Shown: positions 1 to 13,387, counted from the stretch's first letter. The stretch: 64,000 nucleotides of DNA from Limnoperna fortunei (GCA_944474755.1 OX104113.1:53025644-53089643); one strand, 5' to 3'. Notes: a model not told the origin generated them from the sequence alone. Translations and numbers: made by a program.

Positions 1-2320
1 ACATGGGGGTTTACAGTTTTGGAGAAGCCTGTGTTAGGCAGTTCAGAGTAATATTAGTATACGCTGAACGCATGTCACTGGGTTGCTTGTAAATTGTATA
101 AATAAAAACACTTGGATTGAACTTGTATACATAATTTGCTGACACAGATGTTTTACCTTCGCGGGAAGCGTGTGGTTTTCTTTTAGTACTACGGGTTCCT
201 TTCCAAATTGGGGGTATAAATTAGCTAGCATTGGTTACAGTTTTCCTAATTTTCTTTCTTTTGTAGATAGTTTAGAGATGTTTTTTAAAAGACGTTCGCG
301 ATATAGTGGTATTGTCATGACCTAGAAACATAGGTGAGTTTAGTGATCTTTTTATGTAATAAACATGATAAAAATTGCTGCACCCGTTGTCATAGGTAAA
401 GCTTTACACGTCCTGAGTTTTTTTAATGTATATTTGTTTAAACATGCAAATAATAATATAATTTAGCTGTATCTATTCTATAAATTTGAGTCCCTTGATC
501 TCATTTTAGCTGACTATTTTAATGAAGGAACCTAAGTTTTATTTACCATTTAAGTAATTCAAATTAGTGTATTTTTCAATGGTTTTGAAACATAATAAGC
601 TAGTGATTTTCATGAAAGTACAGAAAGAAGTGGGTTTTATTTTCTATTCTCCAAGAAGAGTTGGAGTTCTTGAGATATTGTTCTGCAACGGCTTTACTCT
701 ATTTCTAGAAACGATCGCTTATTTGGAATTGTGTAATTTGTTTTCAATATTAAAAGTTTTTGTAAACATAAACACGGTTCACGTTTTAATTTTAGATCAT
801 AGTTCTTGTATACATTGTAAGAAAAAATTGTCTTTGTCACCTGATTTAACTAATGTATTATAAAGAATATATATACAAATCAGATGTGACTTCTTAATAG
901 ATTTTAATAATGTTAGCCTATCTGCATCAAGCGAAGTTTGAGAAATAATATCGTTGATATAAGAATACCAAAAATAGAGATTTGTTTCATCTAAATATTT
1001 ATACGATGAAAATTCTCTCTTAAGGGGTAGTTTCTTATTATATATACAATTCTAGAATTGTAGCCAAGTTGATCGAATTTGTCACCTCTGATTAATAAAA
1101 TGATATGAAATTGCAAAATGATAAAGTTTTTGCACAAAATGTTTGAACTGTGATTTTAGTTTCATTTTAGTTTCGATTACTAGTATTATTTTTAATACAG
1201 AAGAATTGATTCCAACATTTATATGTCAAAATATGCTTAATAAAGGAATCAAACAATGAACACGCTACTTTACTGGTATAGCACATGACCTATAATTGCA
1301 AATCTTGCATTCAAGTCAAATAGTACGTTTTTTGGCTTTTTTAGGTAAATCATTTAAACTTAATTACAAGTTCTTTATCTGGTTCAATACTGAACCAAGA
1401 AAGTTATAATGTATTACTGTCTGTATCAGTTATCTTATGTCATGTATGTAGAACATTAAAGATTTAAATGTCTTTTTAACATAGTTATAGATTGTGTCAC
1501 TATTCACAGATAAATGCAGTAATCCCAATAATTAAATCGATTATTTACACAATGGTAGAGACCATCCATGCATTCTGATATAATTATTATATCAGAAGCA
1601 AAAATAAGCAATCAACACTGTTTTTGTTTTAATTTCCAGAGATAAAAAAAAATTACATAAATATATTTATTGAAAAAATATCAAATAAAGTGGGGCTAAT
1701 CATATCCCTTTATATCTTTTAATGTATAAAGGAGAACAAGTATCATCAATCTTGAAATAAGATTCGATTCAGAAAGCCGATTTTCCTTTAATGTCAACAA
1801 AACAAGTATAGATTTTTTATACCGTTAAATTGTCTGTATATATGCCAGAAGCTCTCCTGTTTTACATATTGAACGCGGCTGTGTGCCGGAATGCCAACAT
1901 TTTGAAAGATCAAAGAACATTGTAGGCTCTCATGAGGATTAAGGGGTCAGCATACAGGGTAATTAACTAACTGTAAAGTCAAAATTGTGTTCTGTTCTAA
2001 TGAAGTATATTGAGTGATTTGTTAATAAAAAAATTCTGTCTTCAGTCAATAAATACTTAACAAAATTATAAATTTTAAAACAGATTTTAAGAAATATTTG
2101 GTATAAAAATACTATATATACCAAATATAGATATTTGTATATTTTTTAAAAGAGGGTTTTTATTTTTGTTGAAAATATTTTTGTAATATTTTATTTTATT
2201 ATTATAAATAAATTCATTTATAGCAAAATATAACATATAGGGAATAATATGAATTTTACATTAAAAGTATAAAGACACTACAAATACTAAGTAATTCAGC
2301 GTGCAAGTAAAGTCTATTAC
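1..2320. other. AT-rich DNA, no gene seen
   Basis: No splice-bounded exon, recognisable protein similarity or repeat family was found. The short open frames here have composition typical of chance frames in AT-rich DNA. The stretch could be intergenic sequence or intron of a gene lying outside the window. Confidence 0.5.
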
Positions 2321-2328
2321 GTTTTTAT

Positions 2329-2793
2329 CCCAGATCGTGCCGCTGTGACACGACATCCACATAGTCCATGAGTTCGATGGTGTTGCTGGTGAGTCTGTCT
2401 TTCAGTGTGCTGATGCAGCTGTCGATGGTTCGGTACTTTTTGAGTCTGGGTCTTTGGGTTCCGCTCGCCTGAAGTTGAATACGGGTAAGCACGATGTCTG
2501 AAAATCTGGATGATGGTGTAGATGTTTGGGTGACTGTGCTAGACTTTCCTTTTCAGTTTACTATGCCAGGCTTCCAGGTGGTTGGTGGTGTGGGGTACCT
2601 CTGTGTTGTAGTGATTCCATAAATTGCGGTCATCATCAACCCCATTGAAAGCTGTAGTGTCTACTGGTAAGTCGGTGTCTTCTAAGTCTTCTAGTGCGTG
2701 GAATCGGACATCTTCTACTTGTTGGATTGGAACAAGTGGGAGTTCTGCTGCTCGTCCCACTAACTGTCGTATGTCGTCGTTATCCTTCTAGTG
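2329..2793 (-). pseudogene. broken MULE (Mutator-like) transposase, C-terminal fragment
   Basis: The minus-strand translation shows the signature found near the end of animal Mutator-like transposases: LWNHYNTEVPHTTNHLEAWH followed by SKLKRK. It meets an in-frame stop (TAG near 2539) and then continues as HPNIYTIIQIF. A shift to another frame gives RPRLKKYRTIDSC and then ELMDYVDVVSQ, which matches the basic stretch and final helix of the same family. Together these show one in-frame stop and one frameshift in a single ancestral frame, so this is a dead fragment of a DNA transposon. No terminal inverted repeats were identified around it. The family call rests on remembered motifs, not on a search. 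Confidence 0.75.
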
Positions 2794-2799
2794 GATCTG

Positions 2800-4885
2800 T
2801 AAACCTATTGTCTGTGCCTTATATTATAATCACATAACTTGTTTTATTTTAATATTTTTAATATAATTTAGTTTGATGCTTCAAAAAATATGGTACAGAT
2901 CTTCTTTTCAACTAAAATAATGTTTATTTATAAATAAAATTTTATATATAATTTTAATTAATTAGATTTTGTTTTATTAGGTAATATATTTTTTAAAATA
3001 AATAAAATATTTTGTTTCTGTTGCAATAATAAAAAAAATCAACGCCTTTTGTTGTACCCCTGTTTAACCAATGAAACAACAAACTTATACGCATTTAGAA
3101 CTTTCAATTGTGACAGTTAAAGTTTTGATGTTATATCCAATATTATTTGCCAGATACTTCTTCGAAACAGCAGGAACCTACTAGTCCCAGGAAACAAGTA
3201 TGATACATAAAAAATAAGATTTTAACCAAATTTGTATAATTTATGCAGAAAATTCATTTAAAGTCTTGACCAGAGATACTAATTAAGTAAAATACACTAT
3301 AACAGGGTTGTAATGAGCGAAGCGAATACTCATTAATCTGCAGTAGATAGAAGTTACCATTATTTTGAGAAATAATATCTAACATACTGAGGCCATATTG
3401 TAAGAGCTGCTTTTAATCTTCACGCAAAAGATTCTGGGTATCCCACGTCAACCACAATCACCTCGGTTATATCTGGAAATTCGTTATAATCTTTGTGTCG
3501 GAGAGTGGCCAATAGAAACATCTCAGTTGTGACAGGATCGGTCAGCTGATACTTTTTTCACTATGCATACAAGTGCATAAAGTTTTTTTTCTTATGGCCT
3601 AATTTTCAAAATTAAGCATATGCGTTTAAAAAGTATCGATGCTTTCAATAAATATCACGATACTTGTAAAAAGTAATATCCCAATTGTGACATGAACGGC
3701 TCGTGATATGACTGTATAGGTATGCATCAAGTTAATTTTACAGTAAAACCCGTGATGATGAAACGAACGCACTATATAAACACAAGTTTATGCTTGACGG
3801 GTGTGTATTCAATCAACGAATTGATATTGGAGGCGGTGCTGAAAATTTTCTGTTTCGCTCAAATAAATATTATTTTTACAGAATAGTTCATGTGGCTGGT
3901 AATATCTCCAAATTTGGACTGCCCAAGGGTCGTGATATGGACCAAGAAACTGATATTGCCCGAGCCGATGGCCCATATCACGACCAAGGGCTGCAACATC
4001 AACTATTATGTTTATTGCATTGAAGAATCGTAAATTCATTGGTTAATTTGTGCATGTAATTTTTTTCTGTTTTTCTTTTTGGATTCTGTTTTTTTCTTCA
4101 TCTAGTATTTTTCTGTGTAGTGTGTTGATCTTTTTTAATAGCCATTTCATTGAAAAAGACAAATATAAGGGAAATAACTCTAACATTTATTCCATAGCTA
4201 GCGGTCCAATTTTCTGATATGGGCTGTTAGCTATCAGTCCATGTTATTATTTTATATTTCTTTATGTCAGGTGATGAGTTGTTAGCCAATCAAATGTACT
4301 AATTTATTACTGATATGCAATAAAACATATATGCATGTGGCAAATATATTATATATTAAAAATAATATATATAATAGAGATTCTTCTTATTCATGTATAT
4401 GATAGAACTCACAATAGAGTGTACAATCATGTCCATCTGCCATTTTATGCGTGCGGAGTGTTCATTTTAGTCGTATTTATGCAGACAAGAAACTTATATA
4501 CTGGTTCTATTTTTTTAAATAAATAAATACAACATTCAAAGATATGTAATATCAAGTGAAGAGTACATGGATAACTGTTAATAGTAACACACAATTCAAG
4601 AAATTTGTTATTAATTTATATTTACTTTAAATACTGGGTGTTGATGCCTGAGAAAAGTAATAAAATGGAACTAAAGCAACAACATGGTACGGGCATTATA
4701 CATTACATTGCTCTAGACAATGTGTATGAATTCTTAATGTAATTTTGACATAAATTCATTCTACACAATAAAGAAACGTCATGTTATCCTGAACCGTATT
4801 TTTTTCAAAAGTACAAAATATATATTCGAATAAAACAAATCAAAATGTATAAACCATATCAAGTATAATGTGTTTCGAGATAAAC
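2800..4885. other. no gene seen; one short inverted repeat
   Basis: Mostly AT-rich sequence without recognisable coding content. A 13-base inverted repeat, GGTCGTGATATGG at 3928-3940 and its complement at 3973-3985, lies in a more GC-balanced patch (3780-4020) that may be a decayed transposon. Confidence 0.45.
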
Positions 4886-4889
4886 TTAC

Positions 4890-5018
4890 TCCAGTAGTGG
4901 GTTTCACAAAAAAGTGTAAAATACATCGTAAGTGCTGACGTCACAATACATTTCCTTTTATATTCCAAAACTTACGATACATTTTACACTTACGACTTTT
5001 TGTGAAATCCACTACAGA
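4890..5018. mobile_element. short foldback MITE
   Basis: Two arms of about 45-50 bases are inverted copies of each other: left from CAGTAGTGGGTTTCACAAAA, right ending TTTTTGTGAAATCCACTAC. The right arm has small insertions. The spacer is about 35 bases. No target duplication could be fixed. It lies just downstream of the last exon of gene B. Confidence 0.6.
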
Positions 5019-5076
5019 TGATTACTAATATTGTTTATAAGTTATCTGTGATGTTTGATGAGGTTCGACTGGTTAC

Positions 5077-6358
5077 TTAACAGGCTCGTTGATTGTATTG
5101 TTGATAAGAGCCGGCTGGTTGATTGTATTGTTGATACGACATTGTTTGTTGATTGTACAATGCTGGTTGACTGTACTGGATTGGCACTGGATTATATGGA
5201 TTATCTGGATTTCCTGTAAAATACATTCAGACTCACTAAATGTTGATTGTTTTCCGCTGTTTAATCTGAATATGTAAACAAAGCAATTAAATTATTCATA
5301 ATTGGTAAAAAAACATACCGTATTTTCTTTTCGTGTTAAAGCCAACCGTCTGTATACCCAAACAGTTGAATTCAGTCATCAAACAATTAAAGCGTGTTAA
5401 TGCAGTTATTCTTTTATTTGTTTTTAAGTTGAAACGATTTACAAACAAAATACTTACTTTTGCAGTAGTACATTATCGCTCTAATTATGCCCAAAAAGAC
5501 AATCAGTCCAACAAATCCACCAAATACCCCAAAAGCTATTACTCTAAAAAAATTAATAACATAATTGTATTTATTCACTTGCAACGGCAGTTATATTTAA
5601 GCTCGCGTCCCGCTTTAAAATTTTTGTTGTCAATGTAAAAAGTTTAATTTCTAAGTTAAATAATGAACTGTATATGCCATTTTAATTGTAGACTATAAAC
5701 TATCAGCTACTCGAAAACAGCCGGTTTGTTAGCAGCCCCATTTGATTTCATTTAATTTTATAAAAGACAAAACGATATTTTATAGAGTTCTGTGGTGTTT
5801 TGTGGTAAAAAGACTCACCTCTACCAATCTGTGATAAGTCAGGAGTATTTTTTTCCATTTTTATATGTCCGTTTAATTCCAGCATTAAACCAAATTAATT
5901 GGACAAAATATGCCTTTAAGATCACAAAATGAGATCATATAATTGTGCAGCGACGGACTCTTTATTAACATTTGTTAAGAAGTTATTTTGGTGTGATGTC
6001 TTTTGAAAGTTAGATAAATCCGGTTGCTAGCAAACAGGTTGTCTGTTTTAGTCTAAATGCAAAAATGCAGGTACGTGAAATGTTATAACCGATCATCTAT
6101 GTTTAAACATACCAGAGAAATTGCTTAAGATAGAGATTTTTGTTTTTTGGTATTAGAATGGTATTTAGAATTGTTGATAAATTTAAACTTTAATACATAT
6201 CCTTTTGACGTTAACTATACAGGCTATTTTTTGTCCAAAATAGTTTACTGTGTTTTCAACTTACTCAACAGATGTACACGAGGAGCCAGTACACACATAA
6301 CTCCCAGATTCACAACATGTGTCAGCACACAAATTATATCCAAACTGGCATTCCTTTC
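5077..6358 (-). CDS. gene B: cysteine-rich single-pass membrane protein, last three coding exons (partial)
   Basis: Three exons on the minus strand join in frame at consensus sites: 6265-6358, 5458-5543 and 5077-5213 (stop TAA at 5077-5079). Each has an AG acceptor (TTTCAG, TTTTAG, TTACAG), and the first two end at GTAAGT donors. The phases agree: 2, then 1. Exon 6358-6265 encodes a cysteine-rich piece (ECQFGYNLCADTCCESGSYV, with further cysteines after it). The middle exon is a membrane helix (VIAFGVFGGFVGLIVFLGII) followed by RAIMYYCK. The last exon is a 44-residue polar tail rich in Gln, Tyr, Asn and Pro with repeats of SYQQYNQ. The layout of a short Cys-rich ectodomain with a CC pair, one helix and a Tyr/Pro tail recalls the Shisa and CYYR1-type proteins, but that is only an inference from layout. 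The exon with the start codon and signal peptide was not found; the first visible exon begins in phase 1. Confidence 0.75.
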
Positions 6359-6445
6359 CTGAAACCAATTGATTTTAATGGTCAGACTGTTTAATAAAAC
6401 AAAGCATTAAGCCAACACAATTTTTTTTTAAATATAACAATCTTA

Positions 6446-6590
6446 CTTGCTTCCCCCTTTTCATTTTCTATTGCTTGATTGGTTGAGGTTTTGAGGAGTT
6501 GGCATGCCTGGTTGCGAAGTTGGAAGGATTTTGGTTGAATTTTTCCTTGGAATATAAGCCGCATATTGAAATAAGACATTTATATCCTCC
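6446..6590 (-). other. possible C-terminal tail exon, weak
   Basis: One minus-strand frame reads a proline/glutamine-containing tail (PTSQPGMPTPQNLNQSSNRK) that ends at a TGA. It sits just upstream of gene B and resembles the tails of small membrane proteins. No convincing splice acceptor was found, so it may be a chance frame or a dead paralogue. Confidence 0.2.
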
Positions 6591-6599
6591 ACCAGTCAT

Positions 6600-7498
6600 C
6601 CAACCAATTATATCGGTCAGTTCATCTCGTTGTTTGTGGGTGGGGTGTAAATTCAGTTTGTTAATGTAGAAAGTTTGGTTTTTGTGATGTTCTTCGACCC
6701 GTTCATTATGTACTATTGCCCATCCCCCATTGACAAAATAGTCCATTCACTAAAAAAATGCTCAAGTGATATTAATGGAACACTTTGTAAAATCACCATG
6801 GTTTACGTGGGCTTAAGATGATAATTGAGGTATGGATATATTTAGATAATAAACAACAACCCAATGATATATTGTTCAATGAGGAAATATTTTGGAAAGC
6901 TAAAAGGGTGACCTTTCGGGCCGCATGCTGTGTTACCCTTTATATACAAAGTTACCCTACCTCCCCTTCAATATTCGCTTCTTCACGCCTTTCCTCTGGT
7001 ACAGTAAAGGCATTAAATTTCCCGATTCCCGGTACATTAAAAACGTTCAACAACAGTAAATTAAAAATAGCAACACTAGGTACATTGCGTCAGTTTTCAG
7101 ATAAATATATAAAATTGTCTGGTGTTTGATTTAGGAAGTAGTTTATTTCAAATTATGAACATTTTATATAGTTAATAATCTATTGTGAGTTAGACAAACA
7201 AAACATATAAGGCAAAACACAAAATATATATAATATAGATCTATAAAAACATAACACGCAGTACATTTCATAAACGTATTTGATCAATGTGGACCTCATT
7301 TTCTCAACCCAAATGTAGTACATTACATATATGTTTATCGTCCTCACAAATTAAGGTTTCTGAGCCCACATATGTGTCCACAAAACACATGTAAACACAG
7401 AAACTCTGACTGGTGATTGAAGGAATAACAAAATAACGAACGCAAAGGAATCGCGAATCACAGTCAAAGACACCAGCAAACTTGAGAACCAACAACCA
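6600..7498. other. no gene seen
   Basis: AT-rich sequence without recognised coding content or repeats. Confidence 0.4.
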
Positions 7499-7499
7499 A

Positions 7500-8965
7500 A
7501 AAAAAATTATTATTTTAACTTATTTATATAGCACTCTTATTCATATTTTAAATACTTTCAAAAGTACTTTACAACAATAAACGTGTACAATTAGTACACA
7601 TAAACCAACACACAAAGTCAAAATGTAAAAAAAGTCCAGTGAATGAATATTAAAACACATCACGTAATCATTCAAATATTTACATTCCGGTTCAAAACCA
7701 AAATTTATTGTCACTTAAAAGTCCTTTATACAATACAGTGTTTTTAAAAGTTTTTTTTAAAACTGTTGATTGTCTGAGCACATTGGATATTATTTGGCAA
7801 GCCATTCTATAAGCACGGGACAACATTACTTGTTCCCAAATGTAGTGGTTTTGCATCTTGGCACTACTAATGTCATGTATTTATTAGAGCGCAAGTCTCT
7901 GGTTGTAGTATACACTTTTAACATGTTTTTGACATACTGTGAGCTAGATCATGAAGAGCTTTATACATGTATGTATAAACAAGGACTTTGTACTGTATTC
8001 TGTAAACTACAGGTAACCAGTGGCGTTCTTTTAACACAAGAGTCATATGACTGTTGCGAGAAGTTCTCATAATAATGCGTGCAGCTGTTTTATGTACCCA
8101 CTGAAGTTTATTTAAGGAAACATTTTGAAACTCCAGTCAGAAGCGCATTGCAATAATCTAGCTTCGATGTCACTAATGAGTTGATAAGAGTTTTTGTAGC
8201 ATCCGTGGTGAGATACTTTCTTATACGTCCTATGTTTCTGGGTTGAGCATATGCAGATCTACATTACGTAGTTCACTTGGTTTTTCATATTCATATGTGG
8301 TGTAAATCACTTATCTAAGTTTTTTTATATTATCGGAACACCTTATTTGGGATTCGCCAACTTTCACATGAAAGTTCTCTACATGTTTTAAATTGTTTTT
8401 TTTACGAGAATACCATTACTTCAGTCTTGTCAGTATTCAGTTTCAGAAAATTTTTCTTCATCAACTCAATGATTTCAGCTAAGCAACATTCAATGCGATT
8501 AAAGGATTCATATCTTGAAACATTGTCTACAGGTTCAAAGGAGATGTACAGTTGAGAGTCATCAGCGTAAAAATGATGTTGTAGACCATTCTTTCGGCAT
8601 ATATATTCTAACTGGTTTTGTGTGCATGGTAAAAAATTTCGAACCCAACACAAATCCCTGGGGGACACCATACCTTAGAGGCAGGGACACGGACATGTAC
8701 TGTTTGGACACGGTCATGGAAGAATGATGAAATCCATGCGATGGAATCACCAGTTATGACGTAATGATTCTCTAGGCGACTTATCAACGTTATTTGATCT
8801 ATAGTATCAAAAGCAGCAGACAGATCAAGTAACACAAGAACGGTAACTCTGTCACTATCAAGAGATTCCACGTGAGATTCCAAAATATCATTTTATACCT
8901 TGAGTAGTGCTATTTCGATTGAATAAAACTTTCTATAATCTGACTGGTGTGATTCATGTCAGGAA
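7500..8965 (-). mobile_element. decayed L2/CR1-type non-LTR retrotransposon, 3' half
   Basis: Minus-strand frames carry reverse-transcriptase landmarks in the right order but in different frames. These are TVLVLLDLSAAFDTID (motif A, near 8800-8850), YGVPQGFVLGSKF (motif B, near 8650), HHFYADDSQLYISF (motif C, near 8540) and FLKLNTDKTEVMVF. Near 8000 there is RHWLPVVYRIQYKVL followed by KALHDLAH, the typical end of L2/CR1/Rex-like proteins. The left end (7505-7590) reads, on the minus strand, a run ending GCTATATAAATAAG plus TTATT units, the usual 3' terminus of this group. Stops and frameshifts are numerous and the 5' end is truncated near 8965, so it is inactive. Confidence 0.88.
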
Positions 8966-8969
8966 TTTT

Positions 8970-10790
8970 CAATCAGATGTCGATCAAAATATAGCGACTA
9001 CATTGGCAATATTTTGACCAATATGTACCTCATTTTCGCAACAAGAAGGGTTACTTTATAAAATCAAGTAGTCGAAGATGACAACAAATATTCGACATCA
9101 TTTGTCATGATAAATATAATAAATCGGTCTTATGTGATATTTTCTTAAATATTTAAATACAACTTCAGAAGATTATACAGTTATATAACACTTATTGTTT
9201 ATCTATACGAAAAAAATATACCATTTAAACGTAAAAAAATGAAGATAAATAAAATAATTGAATTTTTGCAACCAATATCATGCCATATTAAACTAAATAT
9301 TACGTTTAAGTCTGTCAATACCGACTTTTGATTGGCTAGAAATTATTTTCTATCAGAAGAGGGAAGTGAAATATACACATAAAATAGGGATAAAGAATTT
9401 TCAGCAAAAAATAAAGAAATATCAATTAGGAATATAAAATTAAGCAATAATCATTAAGAAGTTTGACTTCGATGGAACCATTTCTAATTATTGTAATACA
9501 AATTTACCTGATACGACAGAAATTAGCTCCAAACTAAAAACGTAATACAGAAGAAATTCCATTGTCCTATTGAATGCGGAAGTTTCTTTTTGCTTGAGTA
9601 GTTAAGTGAGATAAGTGAGATACCCCGGGTTTGAAATATAATCACATTGCCCAATACACAATATCTATTTAAATGTAATCGATATAATACATCCAGTATA
9701 AAGCACATTCTGTTAGTGGTATGTTGTTTTATGGTAAATGTACCCATCAAGGAACGAACGCCAAACTGTTTACGGGTATTACAAAATAAAGTGGAGCATA
9801 TGCTGGAAGTGTTTGAGGTCATATTTAACCCGTTCGACTCCTTCGCTGTTGGGGGATATTTTTCTATATATAAATGGTAATTCAGATGTGCGGCTCTCTT
9901 TTCAAAATATATAAAAATGTAGATTTGTTCATTGTAAAATTTGCATTTGGAGTTGTGAATTATCTAAAAATATGCATGCCCTTTATTCGATGCGATTCTC
10001 TGTCACTATATGCCGCCAAGAGAGAAACATAAAACAACGGGAGAAGTTGTTAAAGAAAAGAAGATATATATTTTATGTCGCTTTAATTTTTTATCTCTTA
10101 CTCTTTATAAACATTTTGACAATGAACCGGCTGCTGTGTAAATCTGGTATTACCAGTATTACTTGATTAATAGTTTCCTCTGTAAATGTTGACGATGTCG
10201 AATACCAAACTGTAGCGTATTAATTCATATTTCTGTTATGTAATTGTACATTACATATGCCTGTTTATTATCTGAACTTTGATGAAAGGTGAAAAAACCA
10301 CCAATAAAAGACCGACACAATAAGACGAGCAAATGTAAACTTAGATCATGTTGCTATGCAAGAATTTGATTTAAAATGGGATTTTTTTAAAATTAAAGAT
10401 TTCAAGATGTTAAAGTTTCACACATTTCAAGCTGTGTTTCGATACTTATATACTTACTATAAGGAATTTATATGTTGTCCTTTATTAAACAATCAGTCAC
10501 GTGCTAAAATACCAAGTTAGGTTATACGAAATGGACAATGTTGCTCAGCTATTGAGTATTTATAGGAAATTAAAATACATTAAAATAATTGTTATTAAGA
10601 TTTTACATAGTTAGAATAAATCAAAGTGCAGACTGCACCGAAGGAAAGGTTGCTTTGCAAGTATGAAATGAGATTACTGTCTTATTTTTGACAGGCAATA
10701 AAACAAACCAATGTGAAATAAATCCGGTAAATTTAGAAACATATTAGATATAAAAAAGGCTAAAAAAAACTTTGCAAAACTCATAATTGA
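8970..10790. other. no gene seen
   Basis: AT-rich sequence. A short segment at 9315-9370 (TTTTGATTGGCTAG and what follows) resembles 40555-40610, so both may be scraps of the same old repeat. No coding exon was recognised. Confidence 0.4.
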
Positions 10791-10799
10791 TAACCCCAG

Positions 10800-11130
10800 C
10801 TCCTTGAATGGAAATGTCCAGGGCTTTGCTGTTGAAAACTCCAAAAAATCGTTCTGCTCAAACTGTAAAATATCAGTTGCACAATTCCACCATATGACAA
10901 AGGATTCTGCAAAAGTTTCATCAAATCCCACTCAGTGGTGCAAGAAGTTGTGGATAAGAGATAGGTATCCTCTACATCAAAGAATAGCAAGTCCGTGTTT
11001 GCTATGGAAAATCCTAAATATCATTCCAATCAAATATAAAATATCAGGTGTACAATGGCGCTATGTGACAAAGACAAAGAGTCCATCAAAATTGCATCAA
11101 AATCCATTCAGTGCAACGATACAATTGAAG
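10800..11130. repeat. two diverged modules of an interspersed repeat
   Basis: Two segments, about 10850-10940 and 11030-11125, share the order AAAATATCAG, a GTGCACAAT-like or GTGTACAAT-like word, a TGACAAAG word and TTTCATCAAATCCCA or CATCAAAATCCATTCAGT. Their period is roughly 180-200 bases. This modular build is like that of the Helitron-like elements further right. No ends were recognised. Confidence 0.5.
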
Positions 11131-11349
11131 ATATTTCTATCATAACTTTTATAAATATATTAATAAATAAGACAAAATTGCTGTTTGCCCATTCAGAAAT
11201 AAAAATCGCACCTGTTATATGGTTGGCATATAACTCGAATCAAATACATGTACAAATATGTAAATGTCTTCCTATAAATGTAAGTGGTGGCATAAGCTTC
11301 TAAAAGATTCAAATCTGTAATAGTTTATTTATGTCATACTCAAGAACTT

Positions 11350-11562
11350 CAGTTGCCGAGTGGTTAAAGTAGTATTCATCTACTATTGATCGAATGCCTG
11401 TCAGCACTTGTTTGAATCTTACTGCTACCAGGGTGTGCTCAACTTCAATCTTGATTGACAATTATTAAAAGCCTCCTACAACCTGGCTTCCTCCTCCAAA
11501 AAAAGGACACCCAAATATAGTTAAAAAGTTCCTGAAGGTGGCATTAAACACTTTTTAAAAAC
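11350..11562 (+). mobile_element. tRNA-derived SINE, degenerate copy
   Basis: Starts with an A-box-like GTTGCCGAGTGGTTAAAGTA. It continues with the same internal order as the better copies: CTACTATTGATC, CTTCAATCTTGATTGACA, a CCTCC-rich part and a GTGGCATTAAACA end. The B-box region is decayed. Confidence 0.75.
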
Positions 11563-11575
11563 AGGGATCTGTACA

Positions 11576-11668
11576 AATCGATTTACATGCGCTTTAGAAT
11601 GAAACTGGGTCCCCACACTATAACAAAATCGACCCAGTATCATTCAAAAGCGCATGTAAATCGATTTT
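11576..11668. mobile_element. short foldback MITE
   Basis: Arms of about 36 bases are inverted copies with two or three differences. The left arm starts AAATCGATTTACATGCGCTT and the right arm is its complement, with a spacer of about 20 bases. A half copy of the same arm is at 39838-39875, so the family is dispersed. Confidence 0.75.
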
Positions 11669-11679
11669 TATTAATCCTT

Positions 11680-13340
11680 CCTGATTCAAACAAAGAAAAA
11701 ATTTAAGGTCTGTATGAGGCAACATATATCTTTATAATCAGAATGAATGTGAACTAGTTTGTTTTAAATTTAAAAAATGTGTTAATAGCTTATCCAAGAG
11801 ACAGTCTATACTAAGTTGATATTGTAACTTTTTATTACGAAAATCCAATAAAAATTTTCACTGTACATATTCCATACTATGTTTGTTGTTTACATGTACT
11901 TGACTTTTGCTAAGCAATATGACCCTTTTCGTTTTCAACAAGGGTCTTACGAAGTTTACAAAAGATCGCCAGCTTTCTATGGTTCTATGTTTTTCGCGCC
12001 TAAACCGCAAACGACATTACCCGAAGTGTTTAAAATGGACAATAATCGTTTTATTTGTCACTCAAAAAACTTCTGCCAAAACACACTGACTTGATCACAT
12101 CTTCCCTCGTTTTGAGGAACACATAAATCGAAGAAAAATATATCTTTTTGACTTTCGTTTAATAAGATACTTAAAGCATAAAAATGCAACATCATCTGAA
12201 ACGACGCAAATTTCGTGAGGTAAACATACACGGAAAATTGGTACGTTTTTTTGGCGATGTCAACAAACAGCCTCGTGGCTTGTTACGATGGATGGTGACC
12301 CATTTCGACTGTAACGAGAAAATAATGCTTCAGCATGAATTACCAATTATAACATAAATCAAAGGGACCAGAAACAAACTGTGTCAGCTTTTACTATGGA
12401 ATAATGTAGCGACATGGTAATGCAATGTTTACATAGATAACAATAGCATTTTCGATCACCAATGTAAAATAATCCATTTATTATTCTTGTGTCACAAACA
12501 CCAAAATATATTTTTCAAATATATTTTTATGAGTTGGAAATTGTTATATTTAATCTAACTACTTGTATTTTATTTACGAAACATCTCCATTCTCCCATCC
12601 ATAAAAATTTTTATAGATGGCTGTGCAAAATCTGTACATTAAAAAGCACCCACATTGGTGTTGATTTTCATTTATTTAAACACGTAAAGAATTAGAATGC
12701 AAAACTGTCTGAAACGACGACCACATGATTGCACAAAACAATCATTAAATCACTTCATAATAACGTCGTCAAATATTATACACTAGTGCTACTGTCAGTA
12801 CTACATTTGTCGGTTCAGTGAACAACCGAGAATTGCCAAATATCGCTTTGCTTTCCAAAACCAAAAAGTGTTACGAGTCTGTCTGTCGCGGATGAACATG
12901 GAATATTATTTTAAATTGTAATATTAGTTATCAGTTCTACAGTAAATGAGACATAATACGAAAGGACGTGTATAGTAAAGTTGTTCAAGATAAATGCGGT
13001 GCACTGATTCATGTAATTGATAGCTTCCTCCAATGTGATATATATTTTACGAGCGTAAGGTTATTATTACAGTAGTCGCAGTAGTTTCTATGTATTTGAG
13101 CGTTAGCCCGGGGAAAGTTTGCTACGCAACCTTCCCAAAAATGGCAAATTTAATTATTTCATAAATTGTTTTACAAAAACACGGCTCTTCTCACTACAAT
13201 TCTTTTCTGTCTAAATACTGATAAATACTGATAATATAATTTTGTCCTTAACAATGTCAACTATGATCTCGAATTTCATACGAAAAAAACCATGAGTACT
13301 ATTTGACGTTTGGAATACATTTAAGGCAGAAGTACAAATA
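11680..13340. other. no gene seen
   Basis: AT-rich sequence with no recognised exon or repeat. Confidence 0.4.
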
Positions 13341-13344
13341 AATC

Positions 13345-13387
13345 GGGGCCTCGGTGGCCGAGTGGTTAAGGTAGTTCGTCTACTATT
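13345..13387 (+). mobile_element. tRNA-derived SINE, 5' part (interrupted)
   Basis: Begins GGGGCCTCGGTGGCCGAGTG, followed by GTTAAGG, which is a tRNA A-box. It breaks off after CTACTATT. In the intact copy at 19128-19398 the next bases are GATCACGTGG, and here those resume only at 14567. The SINE is therefore split by the LINE between the two parts. Confidence 0.88.

Noticed and set aside
5820..5860. A possible tiny exon in gene B ending at a GTGAGT donor
   Set aside because: The neighbouring exons already join in phase without it, and it has no convincing length or acceptor pairing.
10674..11303. Overlapping open frames of 70-110 codons on both strands
   Set aside because: They coincide with diverged modules of an interspersed repeat and show no protein motif.
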